Source: Prauserella endophytica (GTDB taxonomy: Bacteria > Actinomycetota > Actinomycetes > Mycobacteriales > Pseudonocardiaceae). From it: 64,000 nt of DNA. Both the position numbers and the translations under genes were made by a program. The stretch covers positions 496,001 through 560,000 of the forward strand of contig NZ_SWMS01000002.1 of assembly GCF_005146945.1 (NCBI RefSeq), in the 5' to 3' direction. The notes below the pieces were generated by a model. The model was not told the origin of the DNA, searched no databases, and saw only the letters and a program-made list of their open reading frames with translations. Shown piece after piece: positions 1 to 8,402 of this stretch (position 1 is its first letter; every line of letters begins with the position of its first letter).

Positions 1-512
1 GTGAGGTCGGCCTCCACCGCCTCGCTGCCGTCCTCTTTGAGCAGTCGCAGGCCGATCCGGCCGAGGTTGGCCCGGTGCGGGTTCTCGCGCAGCCAGTTGT
101 GCAGTTCCGGCTCGTTGTCGTCGTCGGTCCAGTAGTACACGTCGCGGCCGTAGGTGTCCCAGATCGTGCCGCGGTAGTCCGAGATCTGCTTGCCGGGAGG
201 CAACGCGTCGACGTGCCAGCCCCAGTCGGAGAGGGTGTTGAACGGCACGAAGGTCTGCAGGCCGGTGACGTCGGCGCCGAAGGCGAAGCGGCCGTTGCCG
301 ACCTGGACGGGCAGTTCGAGATCGCTGCGGTGGCGCACCACCCGGTGCCGCGACACCAGCGCGAAACGGTCGATGCGCGTGCCGGGACGGCTTTCGCCGC
401 GCGGGGCCGCGGCGGCCTCCGCCTGGAGCACGCGGGACATGAGCGTCGCGGAGGCCACGGCGGCGGCTCCCTTGACGACGGTTCTGCGGGAAAGCCTGCG
501 CTGCTCGGTCAC
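1..512 (-). CDS. Tat-exported six-hairpin glycosidase-like protein, N-terminal part (runs off window start)
   Basis: About 170 N-terminal residues are visible. A GTG start follows an AAGGAGGG ribosome site by about nine bases. The N-terminus carries a twin-arginine signal (SRRTVVKG, then an Ala-rich stretch and a likely cleavage site near AEAAAAP), so the protein should be exported folded. The mature part has VGNGRFAFGADVTGLQTF, WGWH and WLRENPHRANLGRIGL, which I associate with bacterial glycoside hydrolase-like six-hairpin proteins (GH65/GH95-like folds). The catalytic region lies outside the window, so substrate and activity cannot be judged. A perfect LacI-type palindrome lies 35 bases upstream, suggesting sugar-responsive repression. 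The direction is away from the azt genes. Family assignment is tentative; the Tat signal is clear. Confidence 0.6.
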   Translation of the reverse strand, partial: MTEQRRLSRRTVVKGAAAVASATLMSRVLQAEAAAAPRGESRPGTRIDRFALVSRHRVVRHRSDLELPVQVGNGRFAFGADVTGLQTFVPFNTLSDWGWHVDALPPGKQISDYRGTIWDTYGRDVYYWTDDDNEPELHNWLRENPHRANLGRIGLRLLKEDGSEAVEADL

Positions 513-546
513 GAACCGGTCCCTCCTTGGATCGGGTGTGACGTTC

Positions 547-562
547 GATGAAACGTTTCATC
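547..562. promoter_or_regulatory. LacI-family operator palindrome
   Basis: GATGAAACGTTTCATC is a perfect 16-bp palindrome with the central CG typical of LacI/GalR-family operators. It lies 35 bases upstream of the leftward glycosidase-like gene, where a repressor would block transcription. No LacI gene is adjacent; the one at 19550-20584 has a different-looking site at its own promoter, so the cognate regulator is probably outside the window. Confidence 0.7.
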
Positions 563-722
563 CGAACGGGTGCCGTGACGGTACCCAGCGGGCGGTCACG
601 CGGCAAGGTTCCGGCGGGGGCGTTCGGCCGCGGTGACCGGTTCCGGCCACGCGGCGCCGGTGGTGGTGTGCCCCACCGTTCCGGCAAGGGACGTCACCTG
701 ATTCCCGGGGCTGTGGCTCACG

Positions 723-1319
723 TTGCCCGGCATGGAGCCGAAGCGTGTTGTTCGTCCCCCAAGGCTCGCGACCGGCGTGATCATCGTGTCGCACTCGCAG
801 TCCTTCGCGGTCGACCTCACGGGCTTCCTGTTCGGCGACGTGCTGGCGGTCCGGGACCGGGACCTCGGCTTCCTCGCCGCCGCGCTGGCCGTCGCCGCGG
901 TGGTGTCCGCGCTCGGTTACCGCGCGTTCGTGGCGCTCACCTTCGACGCCCGCAGAGCGCACACGCTGGGGCTGTACCCGCGCCTCGCCCACGCGGCGCT
1001 GCTGGGTCTGCTCACGCTCGCGATCGTCGCGTCGTTCCACGTCGTCGGCACGCTGCTGGTCTTCGGACTGCTCATCGCGCCGCCCGCCGCGGCAATGCTC
1101 TGGGCGAGCCGCATCCCGCTGATCATGCTCGGCGCCGCGGTGCTCGGCTGCGTCGCGACCGGGGCCGGGCTGCTCGTCTCGTGGCACTGGGGCACCGCGG
1201 CCGGAGCCACGATCGCCGCGGTCGCCGTGGCCCTGTTCTTCCTGTCCGCACTGGCCGCTCGCGTGCGGGAGCGCGCGAGCCGCACCACTACTGAAGAGGG
1301 GATCCCGCAGTCATCTTGA
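723..1319 (+). pseudogene. aztB: Zinc ABC transporter permease AztB, 5'-truncated remnant
   Basis: The reading frame encodes the C-terminal two thirds of an ABC-3 family metal permease. Recognisable family sequence starts about at TGVIIVSHSQSF (near position 775) and includes VDLTGFLFGDVLAV and the transmembrane helices through GTLLVFGLLIAPPAAAMLW. Family members are about 290 residues; here at most about 185 are family-like, so the first two or three helices are missing. An in-frame stop lies at 699-701, the only starts are a TTG at 723 and an ATG at 732 without a ribosome site, and no ATP-binding subunit gene precedes it. The stop overlaps the start of the next gene, as in an intact azt operon. 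I read this as a deletion remnant; a short translated product cannot be excluded. Confidence 0.75.
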
Positions 1320-2485
1320 GGGCACACAACAAGGCCGCCGCACTGGCGCTGTCCGCAGGGCTGCTGCTGACCGCCTGCGGCGGCGATCCACGGCCGCGAC
1401 AGGACGCCGAGGCCACACCGCACGGCTACGTGGAGGGAGCCGAGGAGGCCGCGGAGGCACAGTCCCGGCTCGTCCTCGCCGACGCGCGTGGCGGGGCGGT
1501 ACGGGTACTGGATCTGATCACCGAGGAGGTCACCCGTCTCGACGACATACCCGCCGTGGAGGGCATCAGCACCGACGGCCGGTTCGCCTACCTTGCGGCA
1601 GGGGAGTCGACCCACGTCGTCGACAGCGGCGCCTGGATGGTCGACCACGGCGACCACGTGCACTACTACCGCGCCGACATCCGGGGCGCTGGCCGGATCG
1701 ACGGCAACGCCGTCGCCGCGAACACCGACTCGGCCGTCACCGCCGTTGCGCTCGAGGACGGGACGACGGCGCTGCTGGACCGCCCCGCGCTGGAGGACGG
1801 GGACGTCCGCGCGCGGGAGCCGGTCGAGGGCATCGCCGTGCCCTACGGGCAGCGGCTGCTCGTCGCCACCGACGACGGCGTCACCGTCCGCGAGCGCCGC
1901 GGCGAGGGCGCCCGCGCGATCGGGGAGCCGTGCCCCGACCCGGAGGGCACGGCGGTGACGCGGCGCGGGGTCGTGTTCGGCTGCGCGGACGGTGCGCTGC
2001 TCGTGAGCGAGGACGATGGCGCGTTCACCGGCGCGAAGATCCCGTATCCCCAGTCCGTGCCGGACGCGGAGCGGGCCACCGAGTTCACCCACCGCCCGGG
2101 CAGCGCGACCCTCGCGGCGGCCGCGGGCCAGCGCGGCGTCTGGTCGCTGGACGTGTCGGAGCGGTCCTGGAGCCGGATCGAGACCGGACCCGTGGTGGCC
2201 GCGAACGCGGTCGGCGAGGGCGGGCCGCTGCTGACGCTCACGGCCGACGGCGTGCTGCACGCCTACGACTCCGCCACGGGAGAGCAGATCGCGAGCAGGT
2301 CGCTGCTGACGGCACCTATCGATGCCGGTGCGACGCCGGTGATCCAGGTCGACACCAGCCGCGCGTACGTCAACGATCCGGCTGGACGGCGGGTGTACGA
2401 AGTGGACTACAACGACGACCTGCGCGTCGCCCGGACCTTCGAGCTCGACATCGAGCCCGCGCATCTGGTGGAGACGGGCCGGTGA
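1316..2485 (+). CDS. AztD-like zinc metallochaperone lipoprotein (paralogue 1)
   Basis: This is a 389-residue lipoprotein: the signal ends in LLLTACGG, so Cys would be lipidated at the outer face of the membrane. The rest looks like a beta-propeller of repeated short strands (TEFTHRPGS, RGVWSLDVSE, GVLHAYDSATGE). A metal-binding-type segment, DHGDHVHYYRA, lies near residue 108 and resembles the histidine cluster of AztD chaperones that hand zinc to AztC. The TTG start overlaps the aztB stop, and the gene's own stop overlaps the aztC start by four bases, so the genes are translationally coupled. It is more diverged than the second AztD-type gene downstream and may have a distinct metal-sensing or storage role; that is inference. 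Confidence 0.72.
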   Translation: MRAHNKAAALALSAGLLLTACGGDPRPRQDAEATPHGYVEGAEEAAEAQSRLVLADARGGAVRVLDLITEEVTRLDDIPAVEGISTDGRFAYLAAGESTHVVDSGAWMVDHGDHVHYYRADIRGAGRIDGNAVAANTDSAVTAVALEDGTTALLDRPALEDGDVRAREPVEGIAVPYGQRLLVATDDGVTVRERRGEGARAIGEPCPDPEGTAVTRRGVVFGCADGALLVSEDDGAFTGAKIPYPQSVPDAERATEFTHRPGSATLAAAAGQRGVWSLDVSERSWSRIETGPVVAANAVGEGGPLLTLTADGVLHAYDSATGEQIASRSLLTAPIDAGATPVIQVDTSRAYVNDPAGRRVYEVDYNDDLRVARTFELDIEPAHLVETGR

Positions 2486-3393
2486 GGGCCCGGCTGTGTG
2501 CGGCCGCCGTCACGCTGCTGCTGGCGCTCTCCGGGTGCTCCGCGGCCGGGGACGACGGCGGCGGCGTGGTGGTGACGACCAACATCCTCGGCGACCTGAC
2601 GCGCGCCGTCACCGGCGACGAGGTGCCCGTGACCGTCCTGATGCGACCGAACGCGGACCCGCACTCCTTCGCCATCTCGGCGCAGGAGGCCGCCCGCCTC
2701 GAACAGGCCGATCTGATCATCCACAACGGACTCGGCCTGGAGGAGGGTGTGCAGCGCAACGTCGACGCCGCTGTGGACGCCGGAGTGCCCGCACTGGCGG
2801 TCGGCGAGGAGGTGGAACCGATCCGCTACCGCGGTGACGAGCAGGACGGCAAGGCCGACCCGCATTTCTGGACGGATCCACGCCGGGTGCGCACCGCGGT
2901 GGAGGTGATCACCGACCGGCTCGTCCGGGAGGTCGACGGCATCGACGAGGCGACCGTCAGGGCCAACGCCGCAGCGTACCTCGAGCGCGTGGACGAGATC
3001 GACCGCTGGATGACGGAGCGGTTCGCGGCGATCCCGCCCGAGCGGCGCAAGCTCGTGACCAACCACCACGTGTTCGGCTACCTGGCGCAGCGGTACGACT
3101 TCGAGATCGTGGGCGCCGTGGTGCCCAGCGGCACCACGCTGGCCTCGCCGAGCGCGTCCGACCTCAGCGAACTCGCGTCCACTATCCGCTCCGCGGGGGT
3201 CGGTGCGATCTTCGCGGACTCCTCGCAGCCCGATCGGCTCGCCCGCGTCCTCGCCGACCAGGCCGGCGTGCACGTGCGCGTGCTGCCGCTGTTCTCCGAG
3301 TCGCTCAGCGAGCCCGGTGGGGGAGCACCGACCTATCTGGACATGATGCGCGCCAACACGAACACCATCGTCGACGGTCTCGGCCGGAACTGA
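2482..3393 (+). CDS. aztC: Zinc ABC transporter substrate-binding lipoprotein AztC
   Basis: A 303-residue cluster A-I metal-binding protein. The GTG start overlaps the preceding stop (GTGA). The signal ends in LLLALSGC (Cys19). The expected zinc ligands are visible: His61 in NADPHSF, His128 in ADPHFW, His195 or His196 in NHHVFGY and Asp246 in FADSSQPD. The long histidine-rich loop of ZnuA-type proteins is absent, which fits the AztC subgroup that relies on the AztD chaperone. It sits between two AztD-like genes. Because the permease upstream is truncated and no ATPase is present, zinc delivered to this protein would need a transporter from elsewhere; whether it still works in import is open. 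Confidence 0.85.
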   Translation: MRARLCAAAVTLLLALSGCSAAGDDGGGVVVTTNILGDLTRAVTGDEVPVTVLMRPNADPHSFAISAQEAARLEQADLIIHNGLGLEEGVQRNVDAAVDAGVPALAVGEEVEPIRYRGDEQDGKADPHFWTDPRRVRTAVEVITDRLVREVDGIDEATVRANAAAYLERVDEIDRWMTERFAAIPPERRKLVTNHHVFGYLAQRYDFEIVGAVVPSGTTLASPSASDLSELASTIRSAGVGAIFADSSQPDRLARVLADQAGVHVRVLPLFSESLSEPGGGAPTYLDMMRANTNTIVDGLGRN

Positions 3394-3422
3394 GCAATCG
3401 CAAAAGAGAAATGGGAGTTACG

Positions 3423-4625
3423 ATGAGAAACAGCCTGCGATATCGGCGGGTCGCCGGAGTGTCCACAGTGGCCGCTGCGGTGCTCGCGCTCGGCGCGTGC
3501 GGCACCGAGAACGAGCGGCCGGCCGGTCAGGAGGGCGGCGGCGCGCGCCAGGGACAGCCCGCCACCACGGTCGCCGATCCGGTGGTGGCGACCTACGACG
3601 GCGGGATCTACGTGCTCGACGGCAAGACCCTCGACGTCAAGGCGGAGCTCCCGCTGGAGGGCTTCAACCGCCTCAACCCGGCGGGTGACGACCGGCACGT
3701 GATGGTGTCCACCTCGGACGGTTTCCAGGTGCTGGACGCGGTGGGCGCGCAGCTGACCGACGTCACGTTCCCCGGCCCCGAGCCCGGGCACGTCGTCCGG
3801 CACGCGGGGCGCACGGTGCTCTTCTCCGACGGCACCGGCGAGGTCATCAGCTTCGACCCCGCGCAGTTGGGCGACGGCAAGCCGCAGACCGAGTCCTACA
3901 CCACCGCGGAGCCGCACCACGGCGTCGCGATCGAGCTGGAGAACGGTGAGCTCGTGGTGACCCTCGGCAACGAGGAGGAGCGCACCGGCATCATGGTCCT
4001 CGACGCGCAGCGCGAGGAGATCGCTCGCAACGAGCAGTGCCCAGGCGTGCACGGCGAGGCCACGGCGCGGGGCGAGGCCGTGGTGATCGGCTGCGAGGAC
4101 GGCGTGCTCGTGTACCGCGACGGCGAGATCACCAAGGTCGACAGCCCGACCGAGTACGGCCGGATCGGCAACCAGTCCGGCACGGACGCGTCGCCGATCG
4201 TGCTCGGTGACTACAAGCAGGACGAGGACGCCGAGCTGGAACGCCCGACGCAGGTCTCGCTCATCGACACCGAGACCGGGAAGCTGCGCCTGGTCGACCT
4301 CGGCACGAGCTACACCTTCCGCTCGCTGGCCAGGGGACCGCAGGGCGAGGCGCTGGTCCTCGGCACCGACGGCGCCATCCACGTCCTCGACCCGGTGCGC
4401 GCCGAGGTGGTGCGCACCATCCCGGTGATCGGGGAGTGGCAGGAACCGCTGGAGTGGCAGCAGCCGAGGCCGGCGATCTTCGTGCGCGGCGGTACGGCGT
4501 ACGTGTCCGACCCCGGCGAGCGGCAGCTGCACGCCGTGGACCTGGCCACGGGCGAGAAGACGGCCACGGCGAAGCTGGAGGAGGCGCCGAACGAGCTGAG
4601 CGGGGTGCTGGCTCAGGCTCACTGA
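3423..4625 (+). CDS. aztD: Zinc metallochaperone AztD (paralogue 2, canonical)
   Basis: A 400-residue predicted beta-propeller lipoprotein (lipobox LALGAC). I chose the ATG at 3423, preceded by GGGAG, over the ATG at 3411. Canonical AztD features are present: EPGHVVRHAGRTVLFSDGTG, the EPHHGVAIE histidines, CPGVHGEA followed by IGCEDGVLVY, and YVSDPGERQLHAVDLATG at the end. In the studied Paracoccus system AztD binds zinc in the periplasm and passes it to AztC; an exported lipoprotein would do this at the actinobacterial membrane surface. It is the last gene of the azt cluster, 29 bases after aztC, and ends at a hairpin terminator shared with the convergent gene. Confidence 0.85.
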   Translation: MRNSLRYRRVAGVSTVAAAVLALGACGTENERPAGQEGGGARQGQPATTVADPVVATYDGGIYVLDGKTLDVKAELPLEGFNRLNPAGDDRHVMVSTSDGFQVLDAVGAQLTDVTFPGPEPGHVVRHAGRTVLFSDGTGEVISFDPAQLGDGKPQTESYTTAEPHHGVAIELENGELVVTLGNEEERTGIMVLDAQREEIARNEQCPGVHGEATARGEAVVIGCEDGVLVYRDGEITKVDSPTEYGRIGNQSGTDASPIVLGDYKQDEDAELERPTQVSLIDTETGKLRLVDLGTSYTFRSLARGPQGEALVLGTDGAIHVLDPVRAEVVRTIPVIGEWQEPLEWQQPRPAIFVRGGTAYVSDPGERQLHAVDLATGEKTATAKLEEAPNELSGVLAQAH

Positions 4626-4633
4626 CGGCCCGC

Positions 4634-4659
4634 GGCGCGGTGGGACGCCTCACCGCGCC
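4634..4659. terminator. Hairpin between convergent aztD and Gre-factor genes
   Basis: GGCGCGGTG and CACCGCGCC form a perfect 9-bp stem around an 8-base loop, just after the aztD stop and within the last codons of the leftward gene. There is no T-run, as usual for actinobacterial terminators, and it could work in both directions. Confidence 0.5.
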
Positions 4660-5294
4660 GTGTGCTGTCCATAAGGGACAGCGCGCACGAGGGTCACCCG
4701 CACCGTGGCCCCACTGGGCACCGGGTAGGTCCGCGACTCGCCCTGCCTGGCCCCGGCCAGCGCGCGGCCGAGCGGCGACTCCGGCGAGTACACCTCGAGC
4801 CCGTCGGCGTCGCCGCCGTCGCGCACACCCAGCAGGAACGTCTCTGTGGCGGGGTCGTCGTCGAACCTGACGGTGAGCACCATGCCGGGTTCGGCCACGC
4901 CGTCGTCGGGCGGCGCCTCGCCAACGACGGCGCTGTGGAGAATCTCCTCCAGCTGGCGGATGCGGGCCTGCCTGCGCGGTTCGCCGAGGGTGTCGTCCTC
5001 GTCCGGATGGGCGGAGTGGCGGTGACGGCGGAGCTCGGCGAGCTCGTCCCGCAGCCGTTCGAAGGCGTCGGTGGTGAGCCAGGTGCGCTGGTGTGCGGTC
5101 ATTGTGCGTCCTCGGGTCGTGCGTTGGTGGTCGGTGCGGGTGAGCCGCCTGAGCAGGGTGGCGTTGGCGTCCTCTGCGAAGCCGGTGGCGACGCGTTCGA
5201 GTACGTCGCGCTGGGTACGCAGCAGCGCGTTCTCGGCCCGGAGCCATTCCAGTTCGGCGCGTTCGCTCTCATCGATCGGTTCGTTGCTTGTCAT
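4650..5294 (-). CDS. GreA/GreB-family elongation factor with an N-terminal IS3 OrfA-like leucine-zipper extension
   Basis: The frame is open over 214 residues. Residues about 65-214 are a GreA/GreB (Rnk-like) factor: a coiled-coil part (TWLTTDAFERLRDELAELRRH to RQLEEILHSA) followed by the C-terminal domain with FLLGV and YSPESPLGRALAGARQGE. Such factors act in the RNA polymerase secondary channel. Residues 1-45 (ERAELEWLRAENALLRTQRD) look like the heptad-repeat tail of an IS3-family OrfA. An internal ATG at 5102, preceded by GAGGA, could start a Gre-only protein of 149 residues; the upstream ATG at 5294 also has GAGGAG. So this is either a true fusion or two overlapping in-frame products. Confidence 0.65.
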   Translation of the reverse strand: MTSNEPIDESERAELEWLRAENALLRTQRDVLERVATGFAEDANATLLRRLTRTDHQRTTRGRTMTAHQRTWLTTDAFERLRDELAELRRHRHSAHPDEDDTLGEPRRQARIRQLEEILHSAVVGEAPPDDGVAEPGMVLTVRFDDDPATETFLLGVRDGGDADGLEVYSPESPLGRALAGARQGESRTYPVPSGATVRVTLVRAVPYGQHTAR

Positions 5295-5309
5295 CACCTG
5301 CTCCTCGGT

Positions 5310-6572
5310 TCAGCGCAGCGGGTCGAACTCGCGCAGCGCCTCCGGCTGTTTGCCCGCGGTGATCTGCTCGGCGAGGAGCCGTCCCGTCACCGGGCCCTGG
5401 GTGAGGCCCCACATGCCGTGTCCGCCCGCGACGTACACCCCCGGCGCCGCCGTCGCGCCGATCACCGGCAGGCTGTCGTGCGTCACGGGCCGAGGGCCGA
5501 CCCACTCGTCCCGCCTCTCCTCCCACCGGACACCGGTGAGGAAGGGCCGCGCCGACGCGACGATCGCGTCGATCCGGGCCGGGTCCAGAGCGGCGTCCGG
5601 CCCGCGGAACTCCATCGTCCCGGCTACCCGGAGGCCGCCCTGGTACGGCGTGCAGGCGACGCGGGCCTCGGGCAGGTAGACGGGTCCGGGCACCGGCTCG
5701 TCGGTCGCGACGGTGAACGAGTAGCCGCGGCCGGCGCGCACGGGCACCCGGACCCCGAAGCGCCTCGTCAGCTTGTTCAGCCACGCCCCCGTGGCGAGCA
5801 CGACGACCTGGGCGGACAGCGTTCCGGCAGACGCGGAGCGCACCGTCGCGGCGTGGCGATGGGGCCGGATGTCGACGACGTCGAAACCGCTGCGGATCAC
5901 GCCGCCGCGCTCCCGGACCGAGTCCGCGAGGGCCGCGACGAACTCACCGGGGTCGACGTAACGCTGCCCGTCCACGCGAACGCCGGTTCCCGTGCGCTCC
6001 GACGCCTGCGGCAGCCATTCGCGCAGCTCGCCTTCGGTGAGTCCCCGGTAGGACAGCTCCTGGCCGACGTCCCGGAGGCGGGCCAGCTCGGCGAGCAGTC
6101 CCGCGGCATGTCCGGCCGACTCGAAGACCGCCGTGACCGGCGCCTGCGGGGTCGCTGCCCGCACGCCGCCCGCGATGAGCGTGTCGAAGGCCTCCAGGCA
6201 TTCGGCGTTGAGCGCGAGGTTGGCCTGCGCCACCCGTTCCCAGGCGCGCCAGTTGCAGTGCGCGGCGAACCGCAGCAGGAACCGCCAGAGCCGTGGGTCG
6301 GGCGACGCGGGCACGTGCAGCGGGGCCGCGCGGTCGAACAGCGACCGCAGCCCGAAGCGCAGCACCCCCGGCTCGTTCAGCGGCAGGGCCAGGCCCGGGG
6401 CCAGCCAGCCCGCGTTGCCCCAGGACGCGCCGGCCGCGGGCCCGGCCCGGTCCACCACCGTGACGGCGACACCGCGCTCCTGAAGGAACCACGCGGTGGA
6501 GAGCCCGACCACGCCGGCGCCGACGACGAGCGCCGTGCGTGGTCCCTCAGAGCTCCGACCGACCTCACCCAT
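5310..6572 (-). CDS. DadA-like FAD-dependent D-amino-acid dehydrogenase / oxidoreductase
   Basis: A 420-residue DAO-superfamily flavoprotein. The Rossmann motif VVGAGVVGLSTAWFLQERG lies near the N-terminus, followed by the DadA-type SWGNAGWLAPG, and the C-terminus has the second FAD contact GHGMWGLTQGPVTGRLLAE. Members oxidise D-amino acids or related secondary amines and pass electrons to the respiratory chain. I chose the ATG at 6572 (AAGG eight bases upstream) over an earlier in-frame ATG at 6605. It diverges from a PucR-type regulator across about 157 bases, which suggests that regulator controls it. The real substrate could equally be a cyclic imino acid or another amine. Confidence 0.75.
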   Translation of the reverse strand: MGEVGRSSEGPRTALVVGAGVVGLSTAWFLQERGVAVTVVDRAGPAAGASWGNAGWLAPGLALPLNEPGVLRFGLRSLFDRAAPLHVPASPDPRLWRFLLRFAAHCNWRAWERVAQANLALNAECLEAFDTLIAGGVRAATPQAPVTAVFESAGHAAGLLAELARLRDVGQELSYRGLTEGELREWLPQASERTGTGVRVDGQRYVDPGEFVAALADSVRERGGVIRSGFDVVDIRPHRHAATVRSASAGTLSAQVVVLATGAWLNKLTRRFGVRVPVRAGRGYSFTVATDEPVPGPVYLPEARVACTPYQGGLRVAGTMEFRGPDAALDPARIDAIVASARPFLTGVRWEERRDEWVGPRPVTHDSLPVIGATAAPGVYVAGGHGMWGLTQGPVTGRLLAEQITAGKQPEALREFDPLR

Positions 6573-6729
6573 GAGCACCTTCCCGGATCCGTGCGAACTC
6601 CACATCGCGAGGATGGGCGACCGGGACCGTTCGATGGTTGTCCGGAACGAACAAATATGCCGAAGCTCGTTGTCCCTTTCGGCCAGCGGTAGGCTCGTCG
6701 GAACTTTCGCGGTGGAGACGGGTCGGTAG

Positions 6730-8268
6730 ATGGTCAGACTGGATCACCTGATCAACGTGCTGGGCGGCTACGGCATCCGGGTGGCGGGCCACGGACGTGG
6801 TCGCGACACCGAACTGCACAGCGTCGTCATGCACGACCCCACCGCGGCCGACCCCATGGTGGGCGACGTCCTGCTGGCGGTCGGCATCCCCGATGTCGCT
6901 CGCGCGGTCGAGCTGGCGATCGGCGGGCAGGCGAGGGCGGTGCTCGTCCGCACCGACGAGCGGCCGCCCGGCGACGTGCTCGGCACCGCCGACGCCCACG
7001 GGCTCTGCCTGCTGCTCGTCGACCCGCGGGTGTCCTGGAGCCAGGTGGCCGGGGTCGTCTACGGGCTCGTGCTCGAGGGTCGCGAGACCGAGTCCGGCCG
7101 GGGCCCGAGCGACCTGTTCGCCCTTGCCGACACCATCGCCGCGGCCGTGGGAGGGCCGGTCACCATCGAGGACCAGCTCTCCAGGGTGATGGCCTACTCC
7201 AGCGTGCAGAACGACGCCGACCCGGCGCGACTCGACACGATCCTGGGCAGGCGGGTGCCTGAGCCGGTGCGCGCCCTGTTCGAGCGGCGCGGCGTGTTCA
7301 CCCACCTCGCGATCTCCGACGAGCCCTGCTACGTGGAGGCAGCACCCGAGCACGGGATGCGCGGGCGCACGGTCGTCGCCGTCCGAGCGGGCCGGGAACT
7401 GCTCGGTTCGCTGTGGGTCACGTGCGACGGGCCGCTCGATCCCGCGCGGGCACGGGCGCTCGCCGACGGAGCCCACACGGTGGCCTTGCACCTGCTCCGC
7501 TCGCGCGTGAGCGCGGACCTCGAACGGCAGGTCGAGTCGGAGCTGGTGATCCAGCTGCTGGAGGGCACCCCGGACGCGACCGCCGTGCTCGGCAAGCTCG
7601 GCCTGCCGCCTCGGCCGCTGCGGGTGATCGCGCTGCAGGCACACACCGGCGGCGAGCGGCACGCCGCCATCCTGCTCGCGTTCGAACGCGCGACCACCGG
7701 CTTCGGCTGGTCGCGTCCGGGGCGGACGACGCTGTTCGGCAACACCGTCTACACGCTGCTGCCATGCGACGAGGACCCCGGCGCCGCCCGCGACTGGCTG
7801 CGCGCTCTCGTGCACGGCCTGCCCGCCCACGTCACGCCGGCCGCGGGCATCGGCGCGCCCGCCGAGCCCGGCGAGATCCCGGCGAGCAGGCAGGAGGCCG
7901 ACGAGAGCCTGGCCCTGCACACCACCCGGCCCGGCACCCCGGCGGTCTGCTACGACGAGTCGTGGGACGAGATCCTGCTGCAGCGCCTGCGCACGGCCGC
8001 CTCCTCGGGGCGCATCCCGTCCCGAGGGCCCGTGGTCGAGCTCGCCCGGCACGACGAGGCGAACGCGACGCGGTTCCTGACGACCCTGCGCGCCTGGCTG
8101 GAGGCGCAGGGCGACCTCAACACCGCCGCGGCGCGACTCGGCGTGCACCCGAACACCATTCGTTACCGCATGCGCAAGATGGCCGAGATCGTCAACCTGG
8201 AGCTGGAGGATCCCGGCAAGCGGCTGGCGATGCTGATCACGCTGGCCATCGGCGACCACGACGCGTGA
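6730..8268 (+). CDS. PucR/CdaR-family transcriptional regulator
   Basis: A 512-residue regulator with the PucR layout: an N-terminal PucR-type domain (about residues 1-125, IRVAGHGRGRDTELHSVVMHD onward), a central GGDEF-like/CdaR region, and a C-terminal helix-turn-helix with the signature GVHPNTIRYRMRKMAEI near residue 480. Such proteins respond to small nitrogenous metabolites (purines, amino acids, GABA) and often activate neighbouring catabolic genes. It is divergent from the DadA-like gene, its likely target. The two copies of GTTGTCC in the shared intergenic region, about 30 bases apart, are the only operator-like sequence I see and are weak. Confidence 0.82.
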   Translation: MVRLDHLINVLGGYGIRVAGHGRGRDTELHSVVMHDPTAADPMVGDVLLAVGIPDVARAVELAIGGQARAVLVRTDERPPGDVLGTADAHGLCLLLVDPRVSWSQVAGVVYGLVLEGRETESGRGPSDLFALADTIAAAVGGPVTIEDQLSRVMAYSSVQNDADPARLDTILGRRVPEPVRALFERRGVFTHLAISDEPCYVEAAPEHGMRGRTVVAVRAGRELLGSLWVTCDGPLDPARARALADGAHTVALHLLRSRVSADLERQVESELVIQLLEGTPDATAVLGKLGLPPRPLRVIALQAHTGGERHAAILLAFERATTGFGWSRPGRTTLFGNTVYTLLPCDEDPGAARDWLRALVHGLPAHVTPAAGIGAPAEPGEIPASRQEADESLALHTTRPGTPAVCYDESWDEILLQRLRTAASSGRIPSRGPVVELARHDEANATRFLTTLRAWLEAQGDLNTAAARLGVHPNTIRYRMRKMAEIVNLELEDPGKRLAMLITLAIGDHDA

Positions 8269-8402
8269 TCGCGGATACCGGACCCGCGCGACCGGCTTCG
8301 CGCGCCGGGCGGTTCGGCCGGCATCCGTCGCCGCAGTGGGAAGCCGGCTACACGCGGCGACGTGGCCCCGGCCGTGTCGCTCAGCCCGCACTCACCCGCC
8401 CG

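Noticed and set aside
548-1294. Arg/Pro/Gly-rich frame over the azt permease
   Set aside because: Composition is typical of a shifted high-GC frame, and the permease helices are read in the frame of 723-1319.
4650-5294. An intact IS3-family insertion sequence
   Set aside because: Only an OrfA-tail-like segment is present; no OrfB, inverted repeats or target duplications are seen.
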